Translations under genes and position numbers: made by a program
Shown: positions 9,958 to 19,952 of the stretch, piece after piece
Numbering within the stretch: position 1 is the first letter of the stretch
How the letters are laid out: every line of letters starts with the position of its first letter
DNA from: Saprolegnia diclina VS20
Lineage: Eukaryota; Oomycota; Saprolegniomycetes; Saprolegniales; Saprolegniaceae
Assembly (NCBI RefSeq): GCF_000281045.1
Contig: NW_008246079.1
Coordinates: forward strand, 627,415-663,217
Length of the DNA stretch: 35,803 nucleotides
Direction: 5' to 3'
The notes under the pieces: model-generated
Databases searched by the model: none
Told to the model about the DNA's origin: nothing
What the model saw: the letters and a program-made list of their open reading frames with translations, nothing else

Positions 9958-11774
9958 ATGAAGGATAGCCTGGTCTCCGACACATCGTCTTTGCGCAACG
10001 ACGTCGTCCATGTACTGCTCTCTTCCTCCACGCCTCCACTGACACCTCTGAGTAGGCGTCGTCGTACAAGTGGCTGCTGCTGTTGCTGCAGTGCCTCTTG
10101 TCGGCCATGAACCAAGCGCTTTGCTTTTCGTACGCGCCGATCTCTCGCATCGCCGACACGGCGTGGCAGCACGAGGTACGTCACCACGGCGAATCTACCG
10201 ATCTATCAATACACTAGGTTCGCTCGTCGACGCTCATCACCATCTTCTTTGTCGTGTACCTCCCGTTCGCGTTTCTCGGCTCATGGATCTTGGACCTCCG
10301 CGGGTGGCGCGTCGGCGTACGACACGCAGTCCATGTCTCCTTGCAGCAACATCGCCTTAGGTGCTCCTCGGTGCATTTGTCCAAGCGGTCGGCGCCATCC
10401 TCCGTGCGATCTCGTCCAACATGACCATGGCGTTTCCCATCGCCAAAGTCTTTTTGATTTGTGGCCAAGTCATGGCTGCGATCGGCATGCCCTTTATGGT
10501 CCCTCGATACGACGATGTGGTCACCGTCGACTAACCCATGATAGGTCAACTCGCCCCCCGTGCTCTCGGCGCTGTGGTTCCCGCCCCACCTCCGCGCCCG
10601 CGTGACGTCCATGGGTGTCAACAGCAACCAGCTCGGGATTGTTTTCGTGTACAAATTCCTCGATCAAGTTAGGTATTTCTAAACCTGCGTCCAGGTACTT
10701 GGCCGCGCCGTACCTCGTCGCGGGACCGTCGGACCTGCCAAAGTGGGATCTCCTCTTTGCGGTCGCTGCCACCGCCTTGTTTTTGCTGGCGTGGGTGTGC
10801 TTTAGCGTACCCAAGTACCCGCCAGTGATCCCCAGCGCGTCCGGCGCCTACGACTATCGGCAGTGGGTCACTGCATTCCACCACCCTGGCTTTAGCCTCA
10901 CGGTGTTTGTCTTTGCGGTGGCCGAGACGGCCGGGAACGTCGTCGCCGCGCTCCTCAACCGCTTGGCGTCGCCCCAGCACGGCTTTGCACGCGTACTTGA
11001 CCACATCTTCTCCAAGCGAGGTGGGCTCACATGTGTCTAGACCACCCAAGGAGCCATGGGCGCGGCGTTCATTCTGAGCTCGGTCCTCGGCGGCTTCCTC
11101 GTCGGGTCGTGCGTCGACGCGTCGGGGTCGCACAAGACCGCGATCGTCGTCTGCAGCCTCGTCGCGGGTGCGTGTTGCTTCTTTGCGTCGCCTTAGCCGC
11201 GGGCGCATAGGCGGCGTCTTGCTCGCATTTGGGTACGTTGTCGCGGCGGTGGATGTGACGTGGCACGTGTCCGGCTCGTTCGCGCTGCTCGTCGCGTTTG
11301 GCTTCTTCCTCGGCCCGTTGCATCCGATAGCGGTTGAGCTTGGTGCGCTCAAAAGATCGAAATTGAGACTGACGCATGGGATTAGGCGCCGAGTGCGCGC
11401 ACCCCACGTCCGAAGCGACGGTCGCAGCGCTCCAGCAACTGGTCGGGAATGCCTTGTCGGCACTGTTGCTTCCGCTCCTGAGCCTCTTGCAACACTGGCT
11501 TGATGGCAACACGGTGTTGATCGATGCTGACGACGACGACGATGACGACAGTAGTAGCCACGACGGCCCCACTGTTCTGGGAGAGTGGTGGCAGCTTCTC
11601 GCGACGCCCGTGGGGGTCGTGTCCCTGCTCTTGCTCGTCGCCGGCGTCATCTTCACGCAGTAGTACGTGTTCTCTCTTTATCATGCTCTGCACACAACCT
11701 TGCGTAGTCGCGGCGCGTGGAAGCGGTCGCAGTACGCGTCCGTGCCGCCGCTCCCTCCGCATCTCGGCATCTAG
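9958..11774 (+). CDS. MFS transporter, SLC49/FLVCR-type, paralogue 1
   Basis: Ten exons: 9958-10011, 10056-10175, 10218-10316, 10361-10498, 10545-10648, 10695-10992, 11041-11167, 11211-11342, 11386-11662 and 11708-11774; 471 residues with about 12 membrane segments. SLC49 hallmarks are LSALWFPP...NSNQLGIVF after the fifth segment region and FFLGPLHPIAVELGAECAHPTSEAT later, equivalent to the NQLGIA and LExxxECxxPxxE signatures of FLVCR/MFSD7 proteins. Family members move heme, choline, ethanolamine or related substrates; the substrate here is unknown. The last loop carries a run of seven Asp. The final intron, just after the last helix, is kept at the same place and phase as in paralogue 2, which supports the short last exon instead of a stop at 11663. 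Confidence 0.87.
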
Positions 11775-11808
11775 TCGTCGTTGGCGTCGTGTGTAAACAA
11801 ACGTGGTA

Positions 11809-12280
11809 TCATTGCTGTGGAAGGAGCGGACTGAGAAGGCTGCACGTCGTCCTCTCCACGAGCGAGCGACGGCCAAGCACTGCGCTTGCATCGTACTCGT
11901 ACGTGAAGTGGGATGTCGAGCGCTTCCAAAGAGAACGCATTCGCTCGCATACAAAGGAAGACGAAGGGGATGTGCCTGTCGGGATGGACCACAGCGTTGA
12001 CGGCAACGAACGGTTGGTGCTAAAGACATTGCGAAACAAAGAGGCCTATCATATGCAACGGGTCAGCGTCACGGCCGTGGGACGGACTGTCGGTCCAACC
12101 TTCAAGGCTGCGTGGAGCCGACGGCCGAAGGTCCAGCATCCTTTTTCATAGACGTATCGTACTACGGAGCGCTGGCGTCGATCCAGCGGTGGCCAGGATC
12201 ACTCGTGGTCGGCCCGGTGTGCTGCACAGGACGCCGCTTGAGACAGGCGGGCACGTGACGTGGCGCGACCAGCCGCTCAT
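11809..12280 (-). CDS. Possible small minus-strand gene, unknown
   Basis: Exons 12280-12233, 12171-12100 and 12045-11809 can be joined into 118 residues. The second intron (12046-12099) has a CTGAC branch-like site and a TAG acceptor typical of this genome; the first (12172-12232, GTCCTG...CAG) is less typical. A CCAAT box in the right orientation lies near 12310. The product (MSGWSRHVTCPP..., SVVRYVYEKGCWTFGRR..., SLFRNVFSTNRS...) is basic, Ser-rich and unrecognised. It would fit the strand alternation of the locus and end 34 bp from the converging transporter gene. It may equally be a decaying gene or chance. Confidence 0.3.
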
Positions 12281-12832
12281 CCTTGAATCTTTTTGTCGAC
12301 TTGGGCGACGGTGATTGGCTGAAATGCTACCACCTGCCGATCCGGGCGCCGTCGTGCGCTCGAGCGCGAGGACGACCACGTCCTGAGGCTCACCACGTCC
12401 TCCATCGCAAACCCTCCTGCAACCAGTGTCCTGCATCTCGCTCGTTGCTGCTCCGGGCAAAGGCCATCGGACGAGAGTACGCTACTGCATATCTGCAGCA
12501 CCTGCGCGAGAACCGTTTCCGGTCGAACCGGCGTCTCTTCTCTGCGGCCGTGGCGTCGCCGCCGCAACTCTGTTCCTGGACAGGATTCGCTACAAGACGC
12601 GCACGGTATAGAGAGCAATCTGCCCCGTTGCGCCTGCGTGGCGTTGGCACGCTGCTTCCTCCGGACAGTGGCAAAATCTTCTCCTTGGCTGCTCGACGGC
12701 GCGCCACATCACTTGCGACACGCGGGGGTTGGGGGCCCGAGTCTCAAAAAAGAATCCAACTTGCGTTTTCGTATACCGACCTTGACGTTGCCCCAGTTTA
12801 GATTTTGACACTTCGGCAACAGCACTCATCGC
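12281..12832. other. Gene-poor spacer before SLC49-type gene 2
   Basis: This 552-bp stretch holds a CCAAT box on the minus strand (ATTGGCTG near 12316). Open frames occur on both strands, but none has similarity, splice structure or sensible composition. It probably contains the upstream region of paralogue 2 and, if real, of the small minus-strand gene. Confidence 0.35.
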
Positions 12833-14585
12833 ATGGCCCCGCACCAGACTGATCATGCCTCCGTGGATACGACAATGCTGCCCAAAGAGCCTTCGCCTCA
12901 CCTTCCTGGTACGTCGCCGCCATGACCATGCGTCTCATGCAGCCTCGTAGCGTATGGCACCTTTGAAGAGAACGACGCAATGGCGTCGCCCGGCGACCAG
13001 GTAGGACATGCAACTTCAATGAAGCAAGGCTCATGCACGATATAGCCTCGCCACGTGAAATGGGTCATGGTCGGCCTCCTCTCGCTCCTCTCGGGCTTGA
13101 ACCAAGCGATTTGCTACTCGTACGCACCGATCGCCAAGATGGCCGAAGCGTCCTGGGACTATGGCGTATGCATGCTTCCGCCGTCATGGTCATCTCGTAT
13201 GCTCATGCGACGCGTAGGTCGAGTCGACGACGCTCATCACCATCTACTTTATCGTCTACCTCCCGTTCGCGTTCGTGGGCTCGTGGGTCATGGACAAGAA
13301 GGGCCTCCGCTATGGCGTGCTTCTCGGCGCCATCCTCCAAGCGGTCGGCGCGTCCATCCGGTACCTCGCGACGGCCGGGCACGTCGACTCGTCGTTCCAA
13401 GTGCTCTTCCTTGTCCTCGGGCAGACGCTCGCCGCCATGGCCATGCCCTTTATGGTATCGTCGTCCGCCCTATTCTTATTCTCATCCGCCTTTGTATTAG
13501 GTCAACTCGCCACCGATGCTCTCGGCGCTGTGGTTCCCGCCGTCCCAGCGCGCGGCTGCAACGTCGATCGCTGTCAACTGCAACCAGCTCGGCATTGCCG
13601 TCGTGTACGCTCCTTGCCTCGTCGATGCAGTGCTCATGTGCGGGGGTGCGTAGGTACCTGCTCACGCCGTTCCTCGTGCACTCGCCCGACGACGTGGCGC
13701 CGTGGTCAGGCGTCATTGCGCTTCTCGCGCTGCTCTCAACAGCGCTCGCGTGCTGCTTCTTCCAGCGCTCGCCGCTCTTTGTCGCCTCATCGACGTCGTA
13801 CGACGCCAAGCAGTGGGTCGCGGCCTTCCACCACGACGGCTTTGGCTTGACCGTGCTCGTCTTCTCGATCGCCGAGACCGTCATCAACGTGCTCTCGTCG
13901 ATGCTGACGCACATCCTCAACGTCGACGGCTTCTCCAAGGTTGGCATCCTCCTACATACTCGTCGGAGCCGCCTCCTCATGGTTGCTCGTAGACCCAAGA
14001 AGGGCTGATTGGCGCGGCCTTTATCGTGAGCGCGCTCTTTGGCGGCCAGTGCCTCTCGGCGTACGTCGACGCGACCAAGGCGCACAAGAAGGCGCTGACC
14101 GTCTGCCTCGTCCTCACTGCCATCGCGCTCCTCCTCTTTGAACTCGTTCTCACAGCGTCGGACGTCTTGCCCAACCACGTGGTCTGGACGCTCGTGTGCC
14201 TCATGGCCGCCGGGCTCTTCCTCGGGCCGCTGCAGCCGATTTCGCTCGAGCTCGGCGTCGAGTGTGCGCACCCAACGACCGAGGCGACCGTCGCCGCGCT
14301 CCAGCAGCTCTGCGGCAACCTCCTCTCGGCGATCGCGGTGCCGCTCCTCAGTATCCTCTCGCACGCCGAAGAGCCGGTCGGCGACGACGTGATAACGTGG
14401 CTTGACATGCTCTCGACGCCCCAGTCGGTGCTCAGCATTGCGCTCCTGCTTACCGCTGTTGCTTTTTGCCACTTGTACGTCCATCGAATCGGTCCCATGT
14501 CTCATAGTATGCTGGTCCTTCTAGCAAAGGCAAATTCAAGCGCTTTGCCAAGGAGTCCAACTCGTCCGAAGACATTCTCGTGTAA
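12833..14585 (+). CDS. MFS transporter, SLC49/FLVCR-type, paralogue 2
   Basis: Eight exons: 12833-12908, 12951-13000, 13046-13165, 13218-13454, 13501-13604, 13654-13939, 13993-14474 and 14525-14585; 471 residues, the same length as paralogue 1. The N-terminal cytosolic tail (MAPHQTDHASVDTTML...) is longer and split by introns. The membrane core repeats the same landmarks: LSGLNQAICYSYAPI, LSALWFPPSQRAAATS, NCNQLGIAVV, FLGPLQPISLELGVECAHP and TTEATVAALQQL. The first core exon (120 nt), the next core segment (237 nt, split in paralogue 1) and the following exon (104 nt) match paralogue 1 in length exactly. Paralogue 1 has three further introns (10317-10360, 11168-11210, 11343-11385) missing here. 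The tail KGKFKRFAKESNSSED is Lys/Ser-rich. Substrate unknown. Confidence 0.88.
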
Positions 14586-14681
14586 GCAGCGAGATAAGTG
14601 GTGAATGCATGGGGTTTATGATGATAACAATGGAGCCTTGGTGCTACGAAGCTACGTACAGAGAGCAAGGCGCGTGAGCGA

Positions 14682-16681
14682 CTAGGCTGCGGTCGCGAGG
14701 TCGGAACCTGGGGCAGGCGCCGTCGTCGACGCCTTTGGCATGTGCATCAGACTCCAGCCAAGGGCGATGGTGCGTGCGGCCGACCCGAACCGGCTGTGCT
14801 TTGGCCGCGTGTTTGCCTCCTACGCCATTATACTTCGACTGTGATGCGAATGGCTCCGACTCATACCTGGTTGCTAATAACAGTGTCCAGCAGGCTGCTG
14901 CTCTGACGAACCATCGTCGCGGGCAAGGCGGCGCCACTGTCGACTTCGTCGAGAGATGCAGGCATGGCCACGCTCTCTTCTTCGGGTACAGACGCGAGGG
15001 CGGTTTGTGCAGCAAGCTGGCGGTCCTTCTCAGCGACGAGGGCCTCGTAGCTGGCAATTTGCTGGCGCAGCACGTTCATTTCAGCGCGGCGACTGCTGTC
15101 GAGCGCGTCGGTCTCGTCTTGGAGCGAAGCCAGGCGCGCGGTGGCCTCGGCGAGCTGGTGCCGCAACGTTGTGGGCTCTTGCAGTGCGATCGCAAGCGCC
15201 TCCTTGTCGGCGCAGGCCTCCTGCGTCGCCGCTGCTTGCGCGGCGTGGAGGCGGGCGATCTCGGCGGCGCACACTTCGAGCTGCGCGGCCGCGAGGAGAT
15301 TGCGTCGCCAGAGGAGCGCAATGATACTGAGCACAATGGCCCAGAGGACGATAAGCAGCGGCGACGCATGGTCGGCGACTGGCGGCGCGCAGCTGCCAAG
15401 GCCTTTGGCGTCGACAAGGATCGGCGCGGCAGGCGTCACGAGGAGCACGTCGGCGTCGACGGCCGGAAGGAGCTCGATGGCGCACTGCGGCATGCTCGTG
15501 TCGTCCAACGAGGATCTGGTCAAGTTGCCTCGAGTGCGGTCCAAGACGGCGTGGTGGAGGTACCTGCCGCTCGACACGGGCCGCGCCGGCGTCACCAGCG
15601 CCGTCTTTGTCGTCGTCGTGTCGTCATTGTAGCTGCGTTGCCCATCGTTTTCGATGGGTGTAGCACCCTGAACGGTTGCTGGCGGCGCGTCTTCGACAAT
15701 CGCCGACTCGGCGGGCGCCACGACAAGGATCGCTCGACCATGGTCGTCGTCGTCGGCTTGGTGTACCGGGTCGTCAGCAACTGCACTGTCGCCGATCGTT
15801 GCTCCGGATTCCGGCGCAGCAGTAACAATTGGGGTCATGGGGCCAGCCAGAAGGGGCTGCGACATGGGTATGTCGGTCGGAACTGACTCTTCATCGTCCA
15901 GATCCGTGACCTCGAGAACGTCGTCGTCTGCAGAGCGCTCAACGACAGGGGCATGCACACCGAGGCTTGCGTCGTCGCCACCGGCGCCCGCGGTCGTCGG
16001 CAAAGACTGAGCGTCGAGCGCTGGCTCGGAGACGGCGCTGAGAGCGGAGCCTTCGACCGATGGGTACGTCGTTGGCAGGTCGGTCGTTGTGTCGAGGAGG
16101 TCGGCGCTGTCGATCTCTTTGATGACCATGGCGACATTCTCGACGCTCGGCGCCGATGGGTCGGAAATGTTGTTGGTCGGAGTCGGTGAGTAGGTCATGG
16201 ACAGACCGGCCTTGCGCATACGCTTCCAGGCTTCTGTGCGCGCAAAGGCAAGCTCGAGCGTCGTGAGGCACATGGACGGATCGAGCATGTGCGGGTGGTT
16301 GGCTTGGACCGCGACGTAGTGGCAGATACGACTGGCGAGACTCTCTGCCGGCATGTCGACCCACTGCCATAGGAGGTCGTTGACGACGAGGAAGACGGCC
16401 TTCTCATCCGTGGCCCACGCAGCCGTCGTGAGCGCCTCGAACACGACCTTGCAGCGCGTGCTTGGCAGGCCGTGCGCAGCGCAAAAGTCGGCCAAGTGCT
16501 GCTGCAGTGCGTCTCGGTTGTCTTCAACGATCAATGGCAGCGGCAGTGGGACGACCAGCGGAGCGTCACCGATGTAGACGGGGAGGAGTAGCGGGACCGG
16601 CGGCGACAGTGCCAGCGCTCCCGGAGGCAGGTCCGCTATCGCTGCGGACGCGAGCGCGACCGCTAGCCACTGCCTCATCAT
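14682..16681 (-). CDS. Secretory-pathway single-pass protein with coiled-coil tail
   Basis: Two exons, 16681-14867 and 14819-14682, give 650 residues. Residues 1-24 (MMRQWLAVALASAAIA...) form a signal peptide. Residues 25 to about 440 are the predicted lumenal or external part: a folded-looking, Cys-containing segment (about 55-165), then a long Asp/Thr/Pro/Ala-rich low-complexity region. Residues 441-459 (PLLIVLWAIVLSIIALLWR) are one membrane helix, followed by a long Ala/Glu/Gln-rich coiled coil (about 462-560) predicted to be cytosolic. I do not recognise the family. A single-pass receptor, adhesin or ER/Golgi tether is possible. Only one intron is present, unusual next to its intron-rich neighbours. 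It ends 96 bp from the stop of the converging transporter. Confidence 0.75.
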
Positions 16682-17556
16682 GGACGGACGCGAACTGGCC
16701 GTCCAAAAGTTGAATTCGAAAAATGGATCCGTGTAAATCACACGCACACGCGTGTGAAAGGCCAGTTATCCGAAAAGCCACACACACATCGTGTGGGAAA
16801 CCCCGCCATCTTGGCCATCTTGGCCTGCAAGTATAGTGAGTCTTCCTGCGCGGTATCCGGATACCAACGGCTTATCTCAGTTCTTAGCGGGCACGCTCGG
16901 AGCCCGTTGCCACCGTCTTCGATCCCGCTAGCGACGTCGAGTCGTCGCCTGCAGGACCATTCAGTAAACACTCTCATTAGTATCTGCATTAGTATAGACA
17001 CTGACGCCGTCCCTGGTCGGACGCTGTCAACGTGAATCAGGCAACCCCGAATCAGGTGGGCATGTGTATCACCTTGCGGTCGTGATATGTGGAGCTATCG
17101 ATGAGACTGGTGTCAGTTCTTGACGGCAAGCGCCGTCAAGCGCCGCGGCGATGGGCAAAAGCTCCGAGTTGTACGTCGCATTCGATGGGCGACCCGCGCT
17201 GGCGCTGTGCGCAGAGCGTGCCACGCGTCCTAGAGTTTCCCACGGGCTAACATCCGGATTAACATCCGGACTCGGGACACGGGGGACCAAGCCGGCGGCA
17301 TTGCTTTGCGATTTGTATGGACGGGCCAGGTCGGATCCGGATACGACGTGTGTTACACGTTGTATTTTTCACGTCCCGTGGAGAACGCTCGTTTTGTATG
17401 CGAAAGGCGCGTGCACGTGTTTTTCACGTGCGTACGTCAGACGCATTTGACACGCGGACGTCCGGATAACAGCCTGGACTTGAAATTTGTATCGGCGTCT
17501 GTCACGGCGTCGGTACTACGACTGGCAGCTGGAACAGTCCAGCATTCGACGACAAG
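16682..17556. promoter_or_regulatory. Repeat-rich divergent promoter, coiled-coil membrane protein / ANK-FYVE-TPR
   Basis: This 875-bp spacer holds at least five CCGGA-centred sites: a 14-bp palindrome at 16852-16865, ATCCGGAT at 17252 and 17335, ATCCGGA at 17264 and TCCGGATA at 17461. There are also short tandem pairs: CATCTTGGC (about 16806), GCATTAGTAT-like (about 16976), GAATCAGG (about 17034), CAAGCGCCG (about 17128), TAACATCCGGA (17248-17270) and TTTTTCACGT (about 17366 and 17418). CACACG/CGTGTG-rich DNA lies at 16740-16800. No ORF here looks real. Confidence 0.5.
16852..16865. repeat. 14-bp perfect palindrome containing ATCCGGAT
   Basis: GGTATCCGGATACC reads identically on both strands and contains the core element shared by several promoters in this window. 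It lies about 170 bp upstream of the minus-strand start at 16681. A homodimeric DNA-binding protein is the simplest explanation. Confidence 0.55.
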
Positions 17557-19917
17557 ATGGCGGCGCCGAAGAAGAGCGAGGCCATCCGCCTGGCCGAGAG
17601 CTGCAAGTGGGCCGAGCTGCGTGTGCTCGTCGAGCGCGATCCCGCGGCCGCGCAGGACCGCGACCGCTATGGCATGATCCCGCTGCATTGGGCTTGCACC
17701 GACAGCCATACGCCGCAGGAGCTGCTCATGCTGCTCCTCAAGGCGTACCCGCAGGGCGCGCGCGTCTTCAACTCGGGCAAGATGCTACCATTGCACATTG
17801 CAATCAAGGCGCAGGCCAACGTCGAGTGGCTCCAGGCGCTCCTCGCCAATTACCCCGAGGCTGTCCTCGTCAAGACGCCCGTCAACGAAGACGTCTTGTC
17901 GCTCGCGAAGAAGTCGCGGCTGCCGCCACGCACGATCCACCTCCTCGAAGAGATGCGCGACCACGTGCAAAAGATGCACGGGTCCCGCGAGAGCTTCCCC
18001 GAGCGCCTCGGGTCGCAGTCCAGCGAGCCCGGCGATGGTAGTACCACATGTCTTTGTTGCCAGCGTCACTCACACTTCGTCATAGACAACGTGCTCGACG
18101 ACGACCATGCGATGCCGCGCAAGTACAGCAACGGGCTGCAACGCCCGGCGTCGCACTCGGCGCCCGCCTTCCGCAACACGGCGTCGTCCAGCTACGGCTC
18201 GCAGCGCAGCTACAACGATTCGCTCTCGGAAAACGTTCGCTGCTGAACGCACCACGTTCGATCGCTGACCTCTTCCGTAGCACATGCCCATGAACATGCA
18301 GATCCCCATGGAAGTCGAAGAGCAACCGTATCTGCTCGATCCGCAAGCGCGTCGGTACTCGAACCGCCTCGTCGTCTCGCTCCCGCCTCGGTACGCACGC
18401 ATCTCCATAGCGTCTCGGCGACTCACGTGGTGTCCTTGTGGTAGGTGGCAGAATGCGCCCAACTGCCACATTTGCTCGTGCAAGTTTGGCACATTCAAGA
18501 AGCGCCACCACTGCCGCAACTGCGGACAGTCGATCTGCACCGACCACTCGGCCAAGCAAAAGCTCAAGTTGCCGCACTTTGGCTTGACATCGCGCCAGCG
18601 CGTCTGCGTCCTCTGCCATGACGCGCTCACGCGGGTCGAAGCCCCAATGCTCGACACGCAGCACGTGGTCGCCAGCGCGCGGGGTGCGCCTCTATACTCG
18701 CAGCGCGCAAATTTGCCCGGTACGATGACGCGCACGCAGTCAACGGGTAGCATGTCGGGCAGCTCGTCGCGCGGGTATGTGCCGCCGCCGCCGCCACCGC
18801 CGCACCGCACGTACAGCGCGTCGTCGTCGCGCTCGGACGACATGTCCCCGCACATGTACCCGCAGATGCTGCAAGCGCCAAGCAACTACGCGGACAAGGA
18901 CACGATGCTCGAGGACATGAACATGCAAGTCATGCTGCTCCAGCAACAAGTGTCCAAGCTCATGGAAGAGAAGCAGCAGGCCGAGGCCCTCCTCCTGCGA
19001 CACACGAGCCTCTCCGAGTCGGCGAGTGCGCGGAATACAGAAGACTCGAGCTTCTCGCGCGCGCAGGACCTCGGGCTCTCGATCACACGGGATCCGTCCA
19101 TGCTGGGGCTCACGCCGCAGCCCGTGACGACGGCACCCGCGACGCCGCCGCCTCTCTCGCCCGTCGCGCACATGGAGCCGCCGCTCTCGACCACCTACTC
19201 TGGTAGACACAGCTTTCGTGAGATGTCATCATGACACGTTGTTGTAGACACGTCCGAGACGTACACGTATGACATTCGGGAGACGTCGCTGACGGACCAT
19301 GACACGCGTGACACGTATTTTGAATTCGTATGTCGTCCTGTTGAATGGCGTCCCTTGATGACTACCGTCTGTAGCGCGATACCGCGTACAGCTTGGACGA
19401 TCGGGAAACGTTTGTCGCCAAGTATCTCAAGCCGACAACACCGGTGGCCAACTTGGCCAACATCTCGGAGAGCCCCGAGTCGTCTGCCGTCCGATTCGAC
19501 GACAATGACCAAGAAGAAGAAGACAACATGTCGGTGCACGACCTCGTCGACGATGACATTCCGCGCGTCACCGACGACGACGACGCGGCGCACGAAGAAG
19601 ACATTCAGGAAGTCGACACCCTCGTGACGCTCGGGATTGCGATGCTGCAAAAAGGGTCGGCGAGCGGCGCGGTGGCCGCCTTTGAGCGAGCGGTGGAGCT
19701 GCTGCCGCAGGACCCGCTCCTCTATTCGTACCTCGGGAAAGCGTATTATGCGGACGAGGACCTCGACCGCGCAGTGCTCGCTCTCGAGCGGTCGCTGGAT
19801 CTGGTCCCGTCGGCCGCCAACTCGACGCTGCTCGGCAAGATCCTCTTTGAAAAGGGCGACCACGACAAGGCCATTCTGGCCTACCAGAGGTCGCTGGAGA
19901 TCCAGCGTGGCAACTAG
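17557..19917 (+). CDS. Ankyrin-FYVE-TPR multidomain protein
   Basis: Exons 17557-18037, 18086-18234, 18281-18390, 18445-19202, 19248-19327 and 19375-19917 give 706 residues. Residues 1 to about 130 carry ankyrin-like repeats (RYGMIPLHWACTD, KMLPLHIAIKAQ). Residues 248-308 are a FYVE finger: eight zinc-ligand-type Cys/His, the KKRHHCRNCG phosphoinositide motif and a closing RVCVLC. A Ser/Pro/Tyr-rich linker with seven consecutive Pro and a short coiled coil (about 398-433) follow. An acidic segment precedes three TPR units (about 607-704: LGIAMLQKG, YLGKAYYADEDLDRA, LLGKILFEKGDHDKA). FYVE domains bind PI3P on endosomes, so a membrane-recruited scaffold is likely. The stop lies 35 bp from the MUS81 stop. 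Confidence 0.85.
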
Positions 19918-19952
19918 ATGTGTGGAGCTAATAATATTCGACGAGGTTAGGG

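Noticed and set aside
11376-11663. Stop of SLC49-type gene 1 at 11663
   Set aside because: A 45-bp intron with good splice sites begins exactly there, and its position and phase match the last intron of paralogue 2, so the gene probably ends at 11774.
12283-12801. 172-codon plus-strand frame before SLC49-type gene 2
   Set aside because: No ATG start in good context, basic low-information composition, no similarity, and several overlapping frames of equal length on both strands.
13450-14505. 351-codon minus-strand open frame
   Set aside because: Antisense to the second SLC49-type transporter, whose membrane segments and conserved motifs show the true strand.
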